DNA of 64,000 nt from Thuidium tamariscinum (lineage: Eukaryota > Streptophyta > Bryopsida > Hypnales > Thuidiaceae): NCBI GenBank assembly GCA_947034885.2, contig OX344754.2, forward strand, positions 7,571,001-7,635,000. The letters run 5' to 3'. Shown here piece by piece: positions 37,415 to 47,409 of this stretch; position 1 is the stretch's first letter, and each line of letters begins with the position of its first letter. The notes beneath the pieces were generated by a model, which was not told the origin of the DNA, did not search any database, and saw nothing but the letters and a program-made list of their open reading frames with translations. The position numbers and the translations under genes are program-made.

Positions 37415-38457
37415 TTAAAGTAGTATAAATTGATAACTTTATTTTACCAATGATTGTCATATGAGCAACATGGTTGAGGGCAAAAACTTTATGTTGATTC
37501 CTAATAAGATCCAACAAATATTTAGATTGCAATCTTAGGAATTATGCTCAAAATTCTTAGTTGGACAAGTTAAGTGAGTCTTCACCTTTCAAATGATTAC
37601 CGCATGAAGGAAATGGCTAGGGGGAAAAAATTTATTTTGGTTTCCAACAAGATCCAACAAATATTTGAATTGTAATAATAGGAACTATGCTCAAATGTTA
37701 TTTGGATGGTTTTAAGAGAAGTCACCTTGAATGAATATAGATCCAAGTCAATCTAAATGTGCTCCAAAGGTTTATTCTTTTCAGTTTTACTTTGCAAAAT
37801 CAAGATGATTCAATTTTTCCACCAAAACAAATTCATGTATAGAAAAAAGTGTTTTCTTAGACATGAAAATGATCAAGAATTTATCAATCAACTATATAAA
37901 GTCTAAATTTAGATGAATGGTGATGATTTGACTTGAAGGTCATTGCCAAAGGTGTTTCGAGTATAAAAAGAAAGGTTTACTTAGTGGATTAAAGGATCAA
38001 ATTATTCTTGGTCTCTTTTTAAATTATGATGTATAGCAATAGTTATTTGTTGTACATCAAGTAAGTTGATTATTAATAAATGTACATCCTATTAATCCCC
38101 ATCATAATTAAGTATTCCATCAAAAAATTGAAGAAACATATATATGAGATCAAGATGAAATAGGATACTAAAATTGACTTGTTGAACAAGTTAATGCAAA
38201 CAAAGTGTTCATTATGACCTTTAGGGATTAAGTCTAGGCTATACTATATTTTAATTTTATATTTAAGCATTCTAATCTTTTTTCTTCAAAACTTGATTTT
38301 GAAATGCAAATTGATTTTTTTTGGTTTTGAGCAAAACTAATAGAATCATGAAGCTTCTTAAATCTAAATTCTCTTTCAAACTAAATTTTTTAAAGAATCC
38401 CTTGAAATGAGCATCCATACCTAAAGTTTGGCTTTTTCTATTTTTTTATTTTTATTA

Positions 38458-39545
38458 TAGGTTGATTGCAAGAAACACTTGTACTATTTTCACTTACACA
38501 TTTTAAGTGACTAGTTTTTTGGCTATAACTTTTGTATTCTAGCTCCAAATGATTTAAAATTTTTAGGCAACATAATCATAACTATTATGCAAAAAATAAA
38601 TATATATATATATATATTTGTGTGTGTGTATATATGTGTATATATATGTATATATAATTTTTCAAAAATATTTTACTACTTTTAATCAACCCCCAATGTT
38701 TGGTCACACATTCCAATTTAGGGGGTTTTGTACTATTTTGAATCCAAAAAAACAAATTTTCAGTTGAAATTTTGAGAGGATGGTTTCATAATGTACTTAT
38801 AGCTATTAACCAAAGGAATTTATAAAAATATTAATTTTATGTGGTATAGAAATACACAAAAAGACCTTTGTGCTGCTTGCTTTTTGAAACATATGAAACA
38901 TTACTTTGGTGATTTTTTGTTGAAATCTCATCACCAAAAAGTCTTCTCAAATAAAAATTTTAATTTGTTTATTTTTAAATTATATTTTTTATTGATTTAA
39001 ACATTGAAGTATCTATTATCTTCACTAGAATTCTATGTCTAAAATTCTAGTAAAGAAAATACAACTTTGACTTCGTAAAAAATAAGAAAAATAAAATAAA
39101 TAAAATCTAAATTTTTTCCATTTTAGAAGACTTTTTGGTGATGAGATTTGAACAAAAAAACCACCAAAATAATGTTTCATGTGCTTCAAAAAGTAAGCAG
39201 CACAAAAGTCTTTATGGACTTCTATACCACATAAAAATAATTATTTTTTAAATATCTATAAGTATATTGTGGAACCATCCCTTCAAAATTTTACTTCAAA
39301 ATTTGTTTTTTGGGGTTCCAAATAGTACTAAGAAATCCTAAATTGGAATGTATGACAAATGAATAAAATTGACTTTTAAATATGAAATGAATTTTTAATT
39401 TAAAAAAATAAGGGCATCAATTGCAATCAAGATATCTAGAAACACATGTTTTTTTTATATTGAGTTTATAATTCAAAAGTTAGAGCCTTGATAAAGAGGT
39501 AAAAAAATGCAACAAATAGTATAAGTGTTTTTTGTAATCACCCTA
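38458..39545. mobile_element. Large foldback element, about 1.09 kb
   Basis: The two halves are inverted copies of each other around a central spacer of roughly 150 bp. Terminal sequences correspond: left GGTTGATTGCAAGAAACACT, right ending AGTGTTTTTTGTAATCACCC. Inner landmarks such as TTTGGTGATGAGATTT and ATAGAAATACACAAAAAGAC occur with their inverted partners. The left arm has expanded a TA/TG microsatellite. A diverged half copy lies at about 16957-17300. No coding capacity. Confidence 0.8.
38599..38657 (+). repeat. TA/TG microsatellite
   Basis: An alternating run of TA, TG and mixed TATATG units lies within the left arm of the foldback and is absent from the right arm. Confidence 0.9.
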
Positions 39546-40085
39546 TGATGAGTTTTCTTGGATTGTACATCCCTTAGATGTGCTTCTTATATCTTTAGAA
39601 AGGTTTCTATGAGGAGGGGTGCACATGCTTTGTTTCATGGCATTTGGACCTACAATGTGAAAGTTATTGAATTTTAAAGTTTTTATGAAATTGGCTATGG
39701 CAGCAATAGAGGGCCCACTCACTACAAGAGAATGGGGTCTTTTAAGTAGTGTCTTAGACATCATGTCTTTTAAGTAATGTCTTTTAATGCATCTTTTAAG
39801 AATTTTTTTATTGAAAAGACAATCTTTTCAATAAAAAATTTCTTAAAAGATGCATTAAAAGACATTACTTAAAAGACATGATGTCTAAGATACTACTTAA
39901 AAACCCCATTCTCTTGTAGTGACTAATCCATACCTTAAATTAGTTTGTTATTTTTTTACAATGAGATCTTGTGGATCCTACATCCCTTGGTCTTATTCAC
40001 GGTACCATAGGAAAGCTCTTTGCAAGGAGGGGTGCACATGCTTTGCTATGTGGTGTTTAGACCTATAGTGTAAAAGATACTAAAT
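39540..40085 (+). repeat. Two copies of the GGTGCACATGCTTTG repeat family
   Basis: Copies at about 39540-39690 and 39950-40085 share GGAGGGGTGCACATGCTTTG. Related copies lie at about 42290-42700 (split by a MITE) and, on the minus strand, at about 46080-46200. The second copy here has the intact site GGTACCAT that is split at 42.4 kb. Confidence 0.7.
39720..39920. mobile_element. CACTA-type MITE, 201 bp, with 3-bp duplication
   Basis: It starts CACTACAAGAGAATGGGG and ends with the inverted counterpart ATTCTCTTGTAGTG. Almost the entire element is a hairpin of two ~95-bp arms with very few mismatches. ACT occurs on both sides (39717-39719 and 39921-39923). CACTA ends with a 3-bp duplication define the CACTA/EnSpm superfamily. 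The high arm identity suggests a young element. A transcript would fold into long double-stranded RNA. Confidence 0.92.
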
Positions 40086-40237
40086 TACTAAAAGAAAAGT
40101 ATTTTGCAATGATAAAAAACACCATCAAGATTTTGTTGACTATGTGTTTGAATACGCAAAATCTGCATTTGAAAACACATAGTCAACAAAATCTAAGTGA
40201 TGTTTTTTGTTTGCAACAACATATTTTTCTTCTAGTG
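40086..40237. mobile_element. CACTA-like foldback MITE, 152 bp
   Basis: The arms are inverted copies, with termini TACTAAAAGAAAAG and CTTCTAGTG. Flanks AAT and AAC nearly match as a 3-bp duplication. It is probably a related, older element than the one 170 bp to the left. Confidence 0.7.
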
Positions 40238-40960
40238 AACCAATGTTTATATATTCAAAAATTTTGAAAATTTACTTTTACTTTTAATTTGGTTGTGGCA
40301 TTGGCACAATAGACATGAGGTTTATTGATTGAAATTTAAAGTTGAAGATGTATTATCCATTGTCTTGGAGACAATATTAGTTCATCATTGATTAGTCCTT
40401 TGAACAAGCTACATGATGCTTGATTAATCCCTAACTAAGGCTAAGGGGTCATATTTGCTTAATAAAAAAATTTAGTTCATTTGTATGTAGGAAATGAAAT
40501 TCTTTTGATTGTTTAAAAAAATTATAGGTAGTATTGGAGGTTAACTATTATACAAAAAGGTAATTATTTGATTTTTGAGATGTCAGTAGAAAATTAAAGC
40601 TTGCCAATTTTACTTAATTTTGAGATCTAAACAATTGTATTTATCCATTTATTTTGAAAATGGCCCCAATAGAAAAAATAAAGTCTTTTTATGATTTCCA
40701 TAGTTGAAAATTTGAGCATGCCATTGTTGATTTTAGTTATTTGCGATTTCTATTTATTAAATGTAAAAAAAGAAAAAATTGCATTTCAAAAAGTGCAAGG
40801 TAGATTGTATGTTGAATTTGATAACTTTTCTTCTGAACTTATGATTTTGAAAGCAAATTTTAATATGCTAGTATAATTTCTAATTGTTCTTGTCACCTCT
40901 AATCCCCCAAATTCTTATATGCAAATTTCTCAAAGACTATAGAGAGGGATAGGATATTAA

Positions 40961-41687
40961 CCTTTAAATGCCTAAGCTGTGTTTTTTTGGCAATATAGTG
41001 ATTTCGGGCAACTCACTATGAATAGAGTTTTTATTTTTTTTCTTTGAAATTTTTCCACAACATGTGTCCAAGAAGTAGCTTCAAGGCCTCATAACTTTTG
41101 GTTATACAATTAAGAAGTTATGGCATGATATGTTGTTTTGTTTGAACGTCATGTAGCCTAGGTAGCTGAAAAAACTTCTTTAAATTTTTTTTTTCAAAAG
41201 TGAAATTTCAAATTGATTCTTTAGGTTCTTAAAGACATGAAAAGCTTTGAATCATTCCATTTGGATTCACGAGTCAAAAGTTATAAGGAGTTTTAGTTTG
41301 CGGGTAGGTATGGTTTTCAAAAACTCCATACCTACCCTCAAACTAAAATTCCTCATAACTTTTGACTCATGAATCCAAATGGAATGATTCAAAGCTTTTC
41401 ATGTCTTTAAGAACCTAAAGAATCAATTTGAAATTTCACTTTTGAAAAAAAAAAAATTTAAGAAGTTTTTTCAGCTGCCCGGGCTACCCGACGTTCAAAC
41501 AAAACAACATATCATGCCATAACTTCTTAATCGTGTAATCAAAAGTTATGAAAATTATTGGGCCTTGAAGCTACTTCTTGGACACATGATGTGGCAAAAT
41601 TTCAAAGAAAAAAAATAAAAACTCCATTCGTAGTGAGCTACCCAAAATTGCTATGTTGCCAAAAAACGTAGCTTAGGCATTTAGGGG
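40961..41687. mobile_element. TTAA-flanked foldback element, 727 bp
   Basis: TTAA lies at 40957-40960 and 41688-41691. The two arms of about 355 bp are near-identical inverted copies meeting at about 41310-41335 (GGTAGGTATGG, then CCATACCTACC). Ends are CCTTTAAATGCCTAAGC and GCTTAGGCATTTAGGGG. Each arm is similar to the right half of the element at 10479-11429, so this is a head-to-head dimer of one end of that family. Confidence 0.9.
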
Positions 41688-42079
41688 TTAAAAAAAGGAT
41701 AAGTTATAATTTCTCTTCTTATAATCTCACTACTCCCATGCAATTTTACACTCAAAACTGTTATGTTTAGTAATAAACAAGTTATCTAAATATTTATAGA
41801 GTTAGATTTAATTTGTATGAGAAAAAGAATTTGCTTCATTGGATATACTTATAAGTCCATGTTTTTTTTCCAAAGGAAATAAAGACACACAAATATGCTT
41901 GGGCACTTAGGGATTAAGAAACATTTTGAAATCTAAGTTTAGACATCCTTTCAAGGACTTCAAATGTCTTTTAACTTTTGAAAGATGACACCAAATAGAT
42001 ATTGATGGATGACTTCATTGTTCATTGTAAAAACAAATGAATGCACCTATTGGTTCAATAATTGGATGAGTTTTGGTGA

Positions 42080-42220
42080 CTATCTTGGTCATAGAGGCCA
42101 AGTTTAGTAATAAACAAGTTACTTTAGGTTGCATTTTTTTTTTCTTGGAAAAAAAGTCGATTATATGAAAAGACCTTTTCTTTATTTATTTCATATGTAT
42201 AGTTAGATTATATGTAGAGT
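42080..42220 (+). repeat. Direct repeat, copy 1 (copy 2 at 45662-45800)
   Basis: About 140 bp share long runs with 45662-45800, including GATTATATGAAAAGACCTTT. The two copies are about 3.6 kb apart in the same orientation. Confidence 0.85.
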
Positions 42221-42387
42221 TGAACAAGATGTGTGGGCCCCAAAGAATCACACAAAAAACAACTCTACATGTTTAAATTACAACGTAAATATGCTAAATC
42301 TATACCTTGAGGAGGTTGATTTGTTTTGTTTTGTTTGTTACATTGAGATCTCCCAGATTGTAAGTCTTTCAATTATATGCTTGGTAC

Positions 42388-42617
42388 AATGACTCACAAA
42401 AGTTGTTAGCTTCTTTAAAAATAGCTCTCATAAATTGAAAAATTAAAGTTATAAAGTGAAATTTGGACATGTTATAATACATAAGGGGGTCTACCTTCAT
42501 GAAGAATTTTACTATAAATAGACTATTTTGAGACACATTTTAATTTCACTTTATAATTTTATTTTTTCAATTTATGAGAGCTATTTTTAGGGCAGCCAAC
42601 AACTTTTGTGAGTCATT
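42388..42617. mobile_element. 230-bp foldback MITE with demonstrable empty sites
   Basis: The arms start AATGACTCACAAAAGTTGTT and end with the inverted counterpart. It splits a copy of the GGTGCACATGCTTTG repeat. Related copies at about 40010 and 46130 carry the uninterrupted site GGTACC. The flanks read GGTAC on the left and GTACC on the right, so the duplication is either GTAC or, if the element begins one C further out, TA. TA would mean a Tc1/mariner-type MITE. Confidence 0.85.
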
Positions 42618-43059
42618 GTACCATCAAAAAGCTCTCGGCAAGGAAGGGTGCATGGGCTTTGTTTTGTGGCATTCCATCATGCTAATAAATCCAAGATTTA
42701 TTCATCTTGTGAACAAGGCTTTGAAAATTTTTAACTGATTAATGTAATATCTAAGGAAAACATATTCTCCTATATTGAAATCAACAACCTATGGAGCTTG
42801 CTTGAATGGGCATGGCCGCTTGCGGTTGTAGCATAGACAATGGATCTCCTCACCATAGCTGCTACTTACAATCTCTTAGAAAGAAGAGACAACAATTGCA
42901 AGTAGAAACATGAAATTGCTAATAGTTGCTAATTTGAACTATGTATTTGAAATTTGAGCCTTAGGAAATCAATCTACATAATCCATTGCTGCTTAATCTA
43001 ATGTCTTACTCAAAGAACAAGATGTTTTCCATGACTAAAGAGAAAGATCAGATACACTT

Positions 43060-44730
43060 ATTAGATTGTTGATACGTAAATTTAAATCAATACTTGAAGT
43101 AATACGCAGAACAATACATTATCTCACATCTGTATCCAAAAAATTGTCTTCACTTACACAACAAAATTTGTACCATGATGAAAGCCTTATATACCATCAG
43201 ATCCTTCGTGCACATGTACACCCTACTCAAAGCGAGCAGTGTTGCACCACTTCCAAATGCTTCATTCCCATAAATACAACCTCATCCCTCACTAAATCCA
43301 TACAAGGGACGAAAATCTCGCAACCTGCACAAACAGGATCCAATTTAAAACACAAAAAGAAAAAGAAAAAGAAAAAAAATACCCATTGTGCATCAAACAC
43401 GACTGGAAATCCAGGGCAAATTGTCCACAAAAGAGATAGCAATGAGCTCTACTCGACCGAATTGATTGCCAAAACCAAACAACTGTACCTGCGCTACTAC
43501 ATTGAGGTTCAAACACCCCAACTTGAACGCCATAACCCGCTCACTTCGCAGTCAAATTTTCCAAACACCAATCCCCTCTCCAATACAACGAATTTCAGGC
43601 TCCTCAAAATTCCTGCAATCAACAGATAGCGTTCCTGCAAATCAGAAGCCTAATTCCAATCCTTCCTCAATCTCATCCCTAACCCTCAGAGAATTAATAG
43701 ATTCAATCTGCAAAGAACAATGAAACATTTTGATCTACAAATTTCACCAATACAAGACAACAACACCCTCGTGAAAACCCTGAATTTGATCATGAGGGAT
43801 CATCAATATAGTGGATATCTGTTCTTCAACTGCTTCAAATTTCATTCATTTTCACCCGCGCATTATCACTTGGTTCTAATCGTAGGTGAACTCAATAGAA
43901 ATAGCTTCACTATCAGACTCGAATTCTGCGGGGATCCCCTGCATCAGATTTCGATTATGACCAAATTAATGAAAGCCTCCCAACCGCGCCAATGGTGATT
44001 CACTCAACAATTACGAATGTTTAGAATCTTCATCCAGAACTTTTAGCTGGTCGACTTCGGATGCTGGTAACGCATTTTCCTGTCATCATCAACATGATAC
44101 ATCTTGTAAGCTGATGCTCAAACACCTAATGCTCAAATGCTGATTTCGTGAAGTGCTTCTGAACTTTCCTTACTTATCCGTTACAGCAGAACTAGACGCT
44201 GAAACTTGAAAAAATGGAGATAGGTCTTCGCTTACACGGTCACTGGTAAGTCGGACTACATTGGAGCGATGCCCGAGAGATTGAAATTCAGCAGCAGCAG
44301 CTGAACCTACTCGACGTGCGAAATGTAGCCACCCTTCAGAAATTCCACGCCATTAAAGAAGGCATTTCAGCTTCGAAGCACGTCCTTGAGTGGTCTGAGT
44401 CTCGGACTCAACAAAGATGCATGTGGAAAGCAGTGCACTGAAAACAATCAATTCACCATGCAAATGGATTCTCAGTAAAACTTGAGTAGATGCAGGCTTC
44501 CATACCATCAAGAATGATCACTAATCTATTTGAACTTAGTAGCTAATTTAAAAATAAAAAAACGATTGACACATACTAGTCTGTGGGTGACCTAAACCCT
44601 CAAGAAACAAGGCAAAACTTGAGAAAGAGAATCATCTTCTTCGTTACAGACCTCAAAAAGCAGAGTCCAAGCCAAAAAAGAGAGTCCAGTGCATACTCAG
44701 AAATTCATCTCGATAGAAAACTGTAGCACC
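43060..44730 (-). pseudogene. Possible remains of a minus-strand gene
   Basis: The DNA is less AT-rich than both sides. On the minus strand several open segments adjoin splice-like signals: one near 43.66-43.74 kb reading IESINSLRVRDEIEEGLEL, one near 44.25-44.34 kb reading WLHFARRVGSAAAAEFQSLG with a GTAAGC donor, and one at about 43.9 kb reading EFESDSEAISIEF. They do not join into one frame by any splicing I could find. A plus-strand frame (43066-43629) looks like a chance frame with a Lys run from a microsatellite. Whether this is a live gene with unusual splicing or a relic is open. Confidence 0.25.
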
Positions 44731-44734
44731 ATTT

Positions 44735-44809
44735 TCATGCTGGCGTTGGAGTGCGATCAGACAAGCAGATCTCCTTCAGCCTATTAACAGCTGTTTCATC
44801 TACGCCATA
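44735..44809 (-). CDS. Candidate terminal exon, 24 codons plus stop
   Basis: After an acceptor (TTTTGCAG) the minus strand reads YGVDETAVNRLKEICLSDRT followed by PTPA and a stop. The helix-like composition is protein-like. It could be the last exon of a gene whose upstream exons were displaced by the MITE at 44939-45359, or a chance segment. No family is recognised. Confidence 0.3.
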   Translation of the reverse strand, partial: YGVDETAVNRLKEICLSDRTPTPA

Positions 44810-44938
44810 CTGCAAAACCGGAGAATTTAAGAACGATTATGTTTCCACAGATTGATGACAACCATACTCTCGAAAATGCTAGTAAGAGCTACTTTCTCAC
44901 GTGTCCGTATGATCAGACTATACGTGCCCATATTATAA

Positions 44939-45359
44939 GAGCAACGGCCCACCAGTTGTATCCCCTATCCCCATCCCCATATTTTTCATCCATTTTAGGG
45001 AACAAACTCCCCCACCAATGTTCCCCATCCCTACAAATTTAGGGACAAGGGGTCCCAATTCCCCATATGGGGTCCAGAATGGGGAATTGGGATTTGGTAA
45101 ACCCCATTCTTCTTTTCCCCAAAAAGTGCTCGTTTTTTGATTGATGAGTATGGAACAGTTATTATCATTGCAATAAAAGCAGTGGAGGTTCTCAAGTATG
45201 AACTCTGAACTCAATAACTAATCTCAAGTTTGCTGACTAGATTTACTTTGAAGCTAAGTATAGAAAACAGTTGGTGGGCAATGTATTCTCCATCCCCATC
45301 TTCTAGCATGAGGAACTGAAATGGGGATAGGGATGGGGAATACAATGATGGGGGTGCTC
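44939..45359. mobile_element. PIF/Harbinger-type MITE, 421 bp
   Basis: Terminal inverted repeats of about 45 bp begin GAGCAACGGCCCACC at the left and, in reverse, GAGCACCCCCATCATTG at the right. Both then run into TCCCCATCCC-type words. TAA occurs on both sides (44936-44938 and 45360-45362). An inner palindromic part (CCCCATATGGGG) is also present. Confidence 0.75.
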
Positions 45360-45661
45360 TAAGATTGCATATAATCAATCACCTGACTGTTTTCTACTTC
45401 CCTCTACCGCTCACCCCGATAAAGATACTCAAACTACATTTACAACAACTTCCAACAGTATTCCAACCTACACTCGACAATCTAACAGAGACCATGACGA
45501 GCTTGAAATTCGCTATACAAAGTTTGACAAAGAGATTAATCCCTCAAGGACAATGCACCTACAATATAGACCTTAGAGAAGCGCCACAAGGCACAATTAC
45601 ATCACTTTTCAAAATTCGCACTTGTTCTTAAAATCCACATTCACTACAAAATGAGACATTC

Positions 45662-46200
45662 TATCTTGGTCATAGAGGTCAAGTTTCGTAATAAGCAAGT
45701 TACTTTAGGTTGAATTTTTCTTTTCTTGGAAAAAAAGTAGATTATATGAAAAGACCTTTTCTTTCTTTATTTCATATTTATAGTTGGATTATATATAGAG
45801 TTGAAAAATATAAATACATGCATATTTGAAAAGAGAATTTTATATACTTTGAAATATAATTAATATATTTTTTAAAGTTAGTTTTGTTTGTTTGTTTGTT
45901 TTGCCTCTAAATTGTAGAGAGGAAATGTATTATACTTGTTTGATTGATTTAATTTGATTGCATTAAAGACTAATGTGCCCTATGCTGTTGCCACAATCAA
46001 AATCAATATAAAAGTGTTTAATTTTTTTAATCTATTAAAACTTTGAAATTCAACAACTTTTACACCTTAGATCAAAACGCCATGAAATCAAGCCTATGCA
46101 CCCCTTCTTGCCAAGGGCTTTCTGATGGTACCAAGCATGCAACTAAGAGATGCACGGGTGAGGAGATCCCACTTGACAAACAAAACAAACAGCTTGTCTT
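45662..46200. repeat. Repeat copies: direct repeat copy 2, then GGTACC-site repeat (minus)
   Basis: 45662-45800 is the second copy of the direct repeat at 42080-42220. About 46080-46200, read on the minus strand, matches the repeat at 42290-42700 without the MITE (CATGCTTGGTACCATCAG), giving an empty site. Confidence 0.75.
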
Positions 46201-46620
46201 AAAGTATTAATAGATCCTTCATATTTTGGTCAAAATCTAGCGTTTTCCAGAGCGAAGACTCTCTACACAACAAGTGAGGGGCCAAATCACCCCGACCTTT
46301 CAGGGTTAACAGTCCTCTTGACTTGGAGTTCCCTACAAGTTTCTACGACGCGGAACCACGAAGTAGAGTAGGCGACAATGTCCAGCCGAATCAAACTTGC
46401 AAATCAAAATTAAAAATCAAACAACTGGCTCACGATCCAACGTGAACATCACTGCAGACATCGCATAGCCACCCGATTCCAGTCTGTAGTTGGAGAGGAA
46501 CGGAAGAATTTCAAAGAACATTGATCGGGAGAACACGCAGCTAGACAGGTGGTCTAATTGAGAGCAGATTAGAGTTGGTGAACAACCTGATCGAGTGCAA
46601 AGTATTTGAAAACAAGGAGT

Positions 46621-47400
46621 GTGTTGTGTACTTTGCAGCAGATTTGATTCAATTCAAATCAACTCTAGCTAGAAGTTGGCTGAACCTCGATCTTTGCAGG
46701 ATCGGAGACCATTAGTCCGGCTTGTTCGGAGGCAATATTCAAGTGAGAGAAGTTGGCGACATTTGGTCGAATTAGGGAGTCGATTTGAGTGAAAAGTTTG
46801 GTACCACGATCAAATGTGCTGTGTACTTGCAGCAGCACTGTGAAGAGATTCAATTCTATCTAGAAGTTCAGTTGGCTCAATCTCGATCTTCGCAGAAACT
46901 GATGAGCCCATCATTCTGGCTTGATCGGATCGGAGGTGTGAGACAGAGTGATTGACGGCATAGGACCGAATTTGAGAGCCTATTTGCGTTGCGAACGACG
47001 GGATTGCAACGTGTTGTATCGCTAGAAACGAGTATTTGCAGCAGCGCAGTGAGAAGAGATTCTCGCTTGCAGTGGCTCCACCTCGATCTTCGCAGGACCA
47101 GAGGCGCCATCATTCTGCTTGATCAGAGGCAAAATTCAAGTGAGAGATCGGCGGCATTTGGTCGAATTTGAGAGCCAATTTAAGTTGAGAACGGTGAAAG
47201 TGCAAAAAAATTATACCACTAGAGTCGTATCGTGTACTTGTTTCTAGTGTCAATCTCAGTCTTCGAAGGATCTGCGGCTGCTTTGGATTCATCGCAGGCA
47301 CAATTCCACTGAGAGATTTCGAGATCCTGCAACCCTTTGTCGAATTGACAGCCAATTTGAGCTCTAAACCATCAAGCTGCACATAAATCACGAGAGAACG
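46621..47400 (+). repeat. Four diverged tandem units of about 195-215 bp before a gene start
   Basis: Units begin near 46621, 46815, 47011 and 47226. Each has, in order, a GTGTACTTGCAGCAG-like word, CTCGATCTTCGCAGGA, an ATCATTCTG/CTTGATC part, ATTCAAGTGAGAGA and TTTGGTCGAATT. A fifth, older unit may precede them. The array ends about 10 bp before the ATG of the nucleotidyltransferase-like gene, so its 5' leader or promoter must lie within it. Confidence 0.8.
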
Positions 47401-47409
47401 CAAACCCCA

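Noticed and set aside
43066..43629. 187-codon plus-strand frame
   Set aside because: It includes a Lys run made by an AAAAAG microsatellite and lacks any domain; composition is that of translated non-coding DNA.
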